Source: Deroplatys truncata (Eukaryota > Arthropoda > Insecta > Mantodea > Mantidae). From it: a DNA stretch of 64,000 nt. The stretch spans positions 125,616,295-125,680,294 of the forward strand of contig CM060977.1 of assembly GCA_030765065.1 (NCBI GenBank). Direction: 5' to 3'. The notes beneath the pieces were generated by a model. The model had not been told where the DNA came from and ran no database searches. It saw only the letters and a program-made list of their open reading frames with translations. Both the position numbers and the translations under genes were made by a program. Of the stretch, positions 57,158 through 64,000 are shown piece by piece; position 1 is the first letter of the stretch; the number at the start of each line of letters is the position of its first letter.

Positions 57158-57475
57158 TCAGTTTTCGAAAATATACCTTTGACACAAACTTAAAAATCCT
57201 ATCAACCCTATATTATCGCCCGCAAAGACCTCTGCTAATCTGGTCGGCAGTTGCAGACAGACTCGAAGATGTGCTAGAGGGACACACTCTAGCAACACAC
57301 GACGGACCGACACGTTTTCGCTACATAGCGGACAAAGGGGAGCAGGGTCCCTCTTAAATAGGTAATCGTTCGTAAAACTGCAGTGACAAATACGCAACCG
57401 AGCCAAAATCAACTCCTCACGACGAGATACACGAGAGCAAGTTACCCTGTTTATCGGAATGTGCTTCACTACTCT
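57158..57475 (-). mobile_element. LINE ORF2 C-terminal fragment
   Basis: The minus frame reads RREELILARLRICHCSFTND, then YLFKRDPAPLCPLCSENVSV and RRVLLECVPLAHLR. It matches the LINE tail pattern RREEvvLaRLRIGHtrlTHsyLL...PPlC..C...lTVrHiLleCp. An open frame of about 100 residues remains, but the RNase H and reverse transcriptase are not seen upstream. Confidence 0.65.
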
Positions 57476-57718
57476 AATCTTATTTCCGCGGAGAGCTAAC
57501 CACTCCTCGTGTCAGCATGACAGCACCGCTCTCCGCACAAGCCTAAAATCTTCCGACGTTACACGAGATATTGTAACACTGGGTTCTGTGGTCGCCGCCT
57601 AATATCGTGGTGATTTGTCGTTGCTTTCTAATATCAGGGGTAAACAAATTGTGAGCACTGAAGCCTTTTGACACCAAGTCAAGTAATAGGGATTCTTATT
57701 CTCTTAGAAAAAATTAAG

Positions 57719-58002
57719 TTGAGTTTTATTTATAGACGCTCTTTAACTACTATGGTCCTTAGCGTCCCATTATATTGGGCGTGAAAGACCGGTAATTTTG
57801 CTAAGAGACCTCTTTATCAGGCTTGAAGTTCTTTTACGTGCCATAAACCTACGACAGGGGACCACCGGCTTTACTTCCCTTCCGAAGGAAGTTATGTTAA
57901 GGACTTTTACGCCCGAAAAAATCCATCGCTCTCTGTCGGATTTGAACCCGCGGCCTCTGGAACCAGAGGCTAGCATGCTTCCCCTAATCCACGGAGGGCG
58001 AC
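57719..58002 (-). mobile_element. SINE family C (copy 6)
   Basis: Full length on the minus strand, from TCGCCCTCCGTGGATTAGGG to GCGTCTATAAATAAAACTCA. The B box is GCGGGTTCAAATCCGAC. A target duplication is not clear. The frames here are SINE shadows. Confidence 0.8.
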
Positions 58003-58464
58003 ATTACGCTCTTAGGATGCATCCGTTCAGTAAATTACTAACAGATATAAAATCAAATACGGAAACAGTTTTAAGACGCGAAAGAAGAGTTAAAAATCTA
58101 CTGCATTTCATGAATATTTTTCTTGTAATTATAATAGCATTTAAAGCTCGAATGACGGTTTAATTAATTTTATTTATCTCTCCCAACCCTTTATGAAATT
58201 ATTGTACAGTCATCTAGAAGGTTTTAGTGGTGAATCCTCCCCTTACAGTTTTAATTTCCTTATTCTTAATAACGGATTAAAAAAAAACTGATATTCGCGC
58301 AAAAGTATGTATAACATCGGCGGAACGTCCGACTTCCTTAAGCTCCTCCCCCCGACAGTCCTCCATGTTCTGGAAGTGACACATATCCTATAAGTACCCT
58401 TTGATGTTGCAACAACTATCGATCTGTATGGTGTCGAGTAATTTTGTATACAATCAAAGTAGGT

Positions 58465-58665
58465 GACATTTTAAACCTCTGTGCCTTCTCCTTGTTTTGA
58501 TGGTTATTTAATAACATAAAAGCTACATAGTTTGCACATAATACAAGCCCTTAACATACTCGACGGAATAGAGGTGAAGCTAATGAATATGAATATTGCC
58601 CGCACCCAGCCCACCGCTTTGGAAAGGACACATAGTCTGCGACCATCCAGGAAAGAAACTATTTT
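58465..58665. repeat. interspersed repeat F (copy 2)
   Basis: Matches 19557-19760 in the same orientation: ATTTTAAACCTCTGTGCCTT, TATTTAATAACATAAAAGC and GGAATAGAGGTGAAGCTAAT. It ends about 120 bp before the second ORF module, and may belong to the same larger element. Confidence 0.5.
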
Positions 58666-58786
58666 CTGTAAGAAAGAAAGCAATTCCTCATAACTGCGTT
58701 CTGATACCCCCAGCTATTTTCGAAATGTTAGTATTATAACACTAGACTGCATTTTCAAACATTTTGTTAGTTGATTTCTTAAAAGT

Positions 58787-59733
58787 AAGTGTTCTTGAAT
58801 CAAGTTTTTATGCTGATTCCAGAAATAACTTCCGTTTTTTTTTTCTATCACGTGAGAATTTTACACAAAATAAGAAGTAATGTTTTGACAATTTTACTAA
58901 TGAGCGTAGAAAAGTATTCAAATACCATTTCACAAAAGGTAAGTTTTTATTCAAGAAACATTTTAAGAATACTCTCAAGAACTACCCTAATTTATTTCAT
59001 GACTACATTTTAACAAAACAAGAAGTCAAAGTGTTTCACTTAATTTTTTTCAAACTTTCTCTTCTTTGACTTCCTTGCAGATCCTTGAAGATGACTGTCC
59101 CTCCTCAACATCCAACAGCAGTCGGCCACTATAGTTTCACTCTATCTCCACTGGTACCTCCTCTCCGTTTTCTTAATATCTTGGTGAAAACGTTCACCCT
59201 GCTCTTCACTATAATGTCCCAGATTTTCTGCAAACTATTCGATATGTGAATGCAGAAAATGCACCTTTACACTCATGTTACAACCCATTTTCTTGCAATT
59301 TTCGAACATTGTTTCGACAATGGTCTTGTAATTACGATCTTTGTTATTGCCTAAGAAATTTTCAGTAACTGATCGGAAGGCGGTCCATGCTTCTGTTTCT
59401 CTTTCATTCATTGTCTTATCAAAATCTTCATCCTTCTTCAATTTCTTTATTTGAGGACCAACAAAAATTCCAGCCTTTAATTTGTCTTGTGTAATGAAGG
59501 GAAATTTCTTGGAAAGGCACTTGAAGCAGGGTCCATACTGTAGTAGAGCCCAAATTGCTTCATCTAGCTCAATTTTATGTGTAGTGGCTGAAGCAATATC
59601 TTTATATCTCTATATTTTTGAAGTAAAATTGTGAAAAAACTGTAAGTAATAGAAAAAAAAACAACTAAAAGCAGTTCTGAAATCAGCATAAAAAGTGAGT
59701 CAGAATCACTTTCATGTAGACTAGTGTAATCAG
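58787..59733 (-). mobile_element. unclassified ORF module bounded by inverted repeats, copy 2
   Basis: Inverted relative to copy 1 at 8093-9040 and alike over nearly all its length. An inverted pair of about 48 bp (58805-58852 and 59646-59694) brackets the coding block, as in copy 1. A TTTTTTTTTCTATTACTTACAG-like tract (read on the minus strand, about 59660-59640) is a strong 3' splice-site candidate. Upstream minus-strand sequence to about 60000 contains a further open frame ending in HESDSDSLFMLISE. Superfamily unknown. Confidence 0.5.
59036..59520 (-). pseudogene. hypothetical element-borne protein, copy 2
   Basis: Minus-strand frame with the same words as copy 1: DKLKAGIFVGPQIKKLKKDE, NERETEAWTAFRSVTENFLG, GCNMSVKVHFLHSHIE and, after interruption, ENLGHYSEEQGERFHQDIKK. 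It retains the Arg in GERFHQD that copy 1 has changed to His. A few in-frame interruptions make it a pseudogene. Further upstream ILLQPLHIKLS (about 59600) matches the usual N-terminal neighbour LLPPLHIKLGL of the family. Confidence 0.55.
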
Positions 59734-60009
59734 AACGATGTTTAACAAAGCAGCCTTCAATTTCAATAGCGGTTGCTTTGTGGCTCCCTTGAGGCATTTT
59801 CGAGGCTTCTCAAACAGTTCGCCGAATTCATCAACACATGCACAGAAATACACTTTGTTTTCCAGTTTTTCTTATTGTGGAAGCAAGAACGATACCTTAC
59901 TGTACTCGGACCTAACTATTTCTGTGTTTCATTTAAAGAGCTTTTATTCACGAATGCACAATGCATTTATTTTCATTCATTTCACCAGTGCTGATGTCAT
60001 TGTTTAAAA

Positions 60010-62330
60010 TGCCCGCATGGTAACAAGTGAAACTTCTAAACTACCTGAGAAGTACAGCTTGTGCAAAGAGGGGTAGTGTTTAAACTCTCCCATGTGCTTC
60101 AATAAAATGTTTCTACGTTGTGCCCTTTAAAGTTATTTTTACTTCTGTTTTAATATGTACAGTGTTACCTAAGTAAACCGAGTCAGTATAACAAGCACGA
60201 AATGTAGTTAAATTAAACACAACCTTACAGTCAGTAGCGGCTCGTGGGTATACATTTTGGGTGTTCACAAAATTTTAGTCAGCCCTGAAAATGTGAAATA
60301 GAATCTGCTGCATAATAGTTATGATTATAAACAACTTGATGCTCCACAACAGCAATGAAAATGATGCATAAGTTTTCTGACAAGGGTTGTTTTATGGATG
60401 TTTGTTGTGTACATAATTAGGAACAGCGTTTTAGGACAAGAACGAAGTAAGGTGTAAATTAAATTGTAGTTGACACTATGGCCTGGAATAACCGGAAGAA
60501 GTTTCCGCGCTCGTGCACGTTAGCTACTTCTGCCGTAGCGCTACCATCTAGTGACATTAACGTAAAATTGTAGTGATAGGAAACACATCGCGGAAGAAGT
60601 TTCGTACGCGTCCTCAAGTGTGCACGACCCGTCTATATTTGAACCATAAGGTAATTACGTCATAACATTGCACATGTGCAAAAGTTCCTTAAAACGGGCA
60701 CAAGTAAGGATGCGCTATCGTCTCTGCTGCCACATTTCATCGAGTTACAGGAATAGCGCGGTAGATTTAAGCGCCGTAGATTTTAAATTACTGCATATAC
60801 CCGTACATTATGTTTAGCAGCATTTATAGCCAATAAATCCGCAGGTGTCAAAAGTTGGAGTGTTCACGTGCTCTTGCGCTCTTATACTGCACAGCTTACA
60901 GTTTACCATTTTGTAAGCTAATCAGTTTACGTAGCCATGGTGGTTCCCCACCTCACAGGACAATTTACAGTGCCGTGCTAAAATCCTTAGCTGTGGCACT
61001 AATTCTGCTGGCATGGCTGATAATCAACTTTCGCCTGGCTAAAGCAGAATATCACCAGCAAGTCACCATCTGCAGTACCGGCCACCGCTCCTCAGCACTC
61101 CAGTTAAAGAGAGGGCAGCTCAAGTAGACTAAGGTGGCGCCGCAGTCACTCTGATGTTATATCAAGTGTCCTAGAGGGATCCCGGGTAAAGAAGACGAGC
61201 TGGGGAGAGGGAGAGGGGGAGAGAGAGAGAGAAGTTTAAAATTGTCGAATGTTGAGGAAGATATCGGTTCTAGGGAAGCGCACACGGCATTCTTCTCCAA
61301 GAATTTTGTTGTAACAGTCTAAATTTAAACACTTAATGCGTGTGCCGACTTTCATTAACTTTCCGGGATAGAGTGTGAGTACTTTATTTTGAAGAACAAT
61401 TGTAAATTCTTTTTAGTGTGAGTTAGCAGTGTAAGAGAGAGTAATGTTTTATGTATTAAATGCACTAAAGGCAATTTATTATATATAAACCGATTTAAAT
61501 AGTTGATGTTATAAAGAATATATTAGTTGGTATCCAGCTGCAAGAAAACAAACATTTATTGTGTTTAACAGATATTTTCTGATTCCCGGTAATTAATTCC
61601 TTTACTGCTTTGTGAGGAAATTTAAATAATTTGTAACATCTGGGGGACACTTCGTGCTTCGAAATGTTAAGAGAAAAACAGGCCCAGCACTGTAACATTC
61701 CTGCTTTAAGTATTCGTATTTTTCTACGCTCTTTATTAATGGTAACATTACAACTTCAAATGGTTTTGTGGCAAGTGAAAATAAAACTGATTGCTACAAC
61801 AGGTAAACTATGAAGAAAATAGTAACTTCACGAGAAATAACCCAGCTCCAAACATTAGTCGTTTGTAAACTGCTCAGCGAATATATCGCCGCTTTTTTGT
61901 GCATTAAAGTGTATGCGAGATTGTTGCGTTTTTAAATTAATATTTTCAAGCATTCATTATTGGTTAAAAGCTCTGGATTTACATAATGTACATTAAACCA
62001 CTATACTTAAAGTATTAAGTAATGCATACTGGCAAGATATATTTCATATTTTCTTACAACTTTGTTTTTGTTTTCATATTTTATGCTTATATTAGGACAA
62101 AAAAATTGTATCGATGTGTCAAGTGCTCCAGGTACATAAAGGCTATGCAAAAGCTTGCAACACAAGGAGGAAAATATTCTAAAATATTGCATTCATTTTG
62201 AATGTTACCTTTTATACAAAGAAACATTTACGATTTACAATTTAAAGTAACTAGAAATTGTTGAACAAGTTTCCTCAAAGTTTTCTAATAGGCAATAGTG
62301 CATCTTAACGATTAATTATTTATTAACACG
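60010..62330. other. mostly unassigned, possible hAT end and GC-richer block
   Basis: At 60232 CAGTAGCGGCTCGTGGG resembles the CAGnGGCGGCTCGTG start of hAT-type elements, but I found no right end. 60480-61130 is richer in GC, with a chance-like frame at 60855-61127. A (GA)n patch lies at 61205-61232. The rest is AT-rich and featureless. Confidence 0.3.
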
Positions 62331-62589
62331 TTTGCTGTATACAGGGTGGTTTACAAACTTCCAAAATTTGTAAAGCGGAATGAGCAGATGAAATTCTGAA
62401 TAAGAATTCATATCTGAGAATGTAAAATTTCCGTAATAAAGTCTGAACCATTTCAAAGCAAGTGTTAAATATCTTGCTACTGTTTAGACGTGCAATTAGA
62501 ATACATGTGTGCGTAACTGGATATTGCATAAATGCTGTTTCAATACCATGATGGCCATGGTGCACCTTCTTAGTCTGTATCTGCCGTTC

Positions 62590-62705
62590 GCGACCATTTA
62601 AAGACGATTATTGCAAAGATGATAGATAGGGAAGTGTCAATTCTGTGCCTTGCACAATCGCTGGATTTAATTCGTTTCGACTTGAGAGGGCTGCATGTAA
62701 GTTAG
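62590..62705 (+). pseudogene. possible DDE transposase relic
   Basis: Plus-strand translation gives KMIDREVSILCLAQSLDLIR followed by FDLRGLHVS. This recalls the W.GR.GPi.WPaRSPDLtPLDFFLWG block around the last catalytic Asp of some mariner-related transposases. Similarity is weak and short. A CAGGGTGGTTTACAAACTTC word at 62342 could be its element's end. Confidence 0.25.
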
Positions 62706-62906
62706 GTACAATGTGTCAAATGCTGCTGGTGTTTACAGATGGCTAAGGTAGAAAAATAGTGTGATGATAACATGAAAAAGCGTTTTTTTCTTTCTCACCC
62801 CCTTTTTACATTCGACGTTGCAAACTAGGGCATATGAGTCTGCCTCTCCCCGTACGCCCGCCCGCCCGTCTATCTGTCCCTGGCCCTCATCTCCCCCCTC
62901 CATCTA

Positions 62907-62929
62907 GCGCGCGCGCGCACACACACACA

Positions 62930-62995
<66 letters not shown>
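62907..62995. repeat. compound microsatellite
   Basis: Consecutive (CG)n, (CA)n, (TC)n and (TA)n arrays: GCGCGCGC, ACACACACAC, about 14 TC units, then about 17 TA units. It follows a CGCCCGCCCG patch. Confidence 0.9.
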
Positions 62996-62999
<4 letters not shown>

Positions 63000-64000
63000 G
63001 CAAGGCCTAAAAGTAGAAGTTTTAACACAGTGCACACGAGCTAAAGCTTTAGATCATCGCAAAGACCAGCTCTGGTTTCAAGTCCAATCAGATGGCAATT
63101 ACTGTTTGTATTTGTACGTGTTTAATAGCCGGATTTCCATTGATTAGGTTTTACTTTTCATTGTGTTTTTACGTGATTAATTTCTCATGGCGCTCACATT
63201 ATCTGTTCACAATATAAATCGTCGTTTTTCAATTTATCGCAATTCGTTGTCGAGTTAGCCTATACGTTATATTGGCACCCTTCTGCTTTCTGTGATTAAA
63301 ACGCCATTCTTTAATCTACGATAACCTACATACAGATTCAATGTCGGAAATTATGAATTCAGAAGAAACTGAAATGGAAGACCCAGGTGAAATTACAGAC
63401 GCAGCAGAAAGAATAACACTACAAGTACTTACCAAAAAAATCCAGAAAGCAATATGATATAGCATTTAAACGCTTCATTACCTGGTGTAAGGCAAAGCAT
63501 GTTGAAAACAATTTCATTGAAAATGACTGCTAACGAATCAACAAAACATCTGACATCTGCCTTTTTTTTTAAGTAATTTCTCTTGTTTTAAGAACCGCGT
63601 TCGAAACGTTATTTCTGTTAGTTTCGGCAATCGATATAATAGTATTGATATTTTAAAAATTCGAGCGCTGTCTCAAAAACAGTGTATGCTACACGTGTTA
63701 AAAGTCGTTTTATTTGCTCTTTCGCAAACATTCCTACTCGCAAAATAAAACCCTACAAATTACCGATTGTATCATAATCTACTATTGCTCTGCGGCTTCA
63801 AAAAGTGCGTTTCCAATACATTCTTAGGGTCGAATTCATAAACGTCGCTTATTTCAAGGAAGTCCTTAAGCAGCGATTTTCAATATACAAACGCTACTCT
63901 TTCAGATGAATAAGGAAATGCTTATTCATATAAGGAAGCTCCGACCTTTGCTTATATGCAATAAGGAGTCAATGCCATCTTGCATCAACTGGCTACAACG
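63000..64000. other. unassigned intergenic DNA
   Basis: Nothing firm. The end of the window (63829 on, GTCGAATTCATAAACGTCGC) resembles a MITE-type terminal word, but the element would run past the window edge. Confidence 0.3.

Noticed and set aside
60855-61127. 90-residue plus frame as a gene
   Set aside because: No homology recognised, no splice or promoter signals, and it lies next to a possible hAT end. Too weak to call.

Overview
The window looks like intergenic DNA from a large, AT-rich, repeat-loaded arthropod genome, most likely an insect. The evidence is mariner and Tc1 transposases, tRNA-headed SINEs, LINE tails and an arthropod-type element carrying a CAGACACA microsatellite. I found no complete host gene. 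Nearly every recognisable stretch is a transposable element or its debris, and most are broken. The species cannot be fixed from this sequence.

Layout. 0.6-2.5 kb: an LTR (family L) split by a high-copy 0.85-0.95 kb element that I call family A. 2.9-3.3 kb: a degenerate tandem repeat. 3.56-4.09 kb: a TTAA-flanked MITE. 6.2-13.75 kb: several family A copies, one nested inside another. 8.1-9.0 kb: an unclassified ORF module bounded by inverted repeats. 14.5-27.9 kb: tRNA-derived SINEs (families C and D), LINE scraps, a tRNA-headed unit with a possible hammerhead ribozyme, a palindromic mariner derivative, and a Tc1 element holding a SINE. 30.8-32.06 kb: a decayed near-full-length mariner. 34-36.7 kb: a LINE tail, a family A copy and a second TTAA MITE. 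37.4-46.7 kb: five more L LTRs, two of them solo LTRs with perfect 4-bp target duplications, plus a family A copy cut by one and a LINE RNase H/3' ORF fragment. 47.3-51.4 kb: SINE D copies and family A. 53.2 kb: a possible host first exon. 54.9-55.6 kb: an internally deleted mariner with both inverted terminal repeats. 57-60 kb: a LINE tail, SINE C, and a second, inverted copy of the ORF module. 60-64 kb: mostly unassigned, with a possible hAT end, microsatellites and a transposase relic.

Insertion order can be read in several places: A into L, A into A, L into A, and SINE C into Tc1. The most unusual items are the two ORF modules with inverted-repeat borders, the minus-strand tRNA-head plus hammerhead-like unit at 19.3-19.6 kb, and the abundant family A, whose ends share a 12-bp inverted repeat and whose junctions sit at A-runs.
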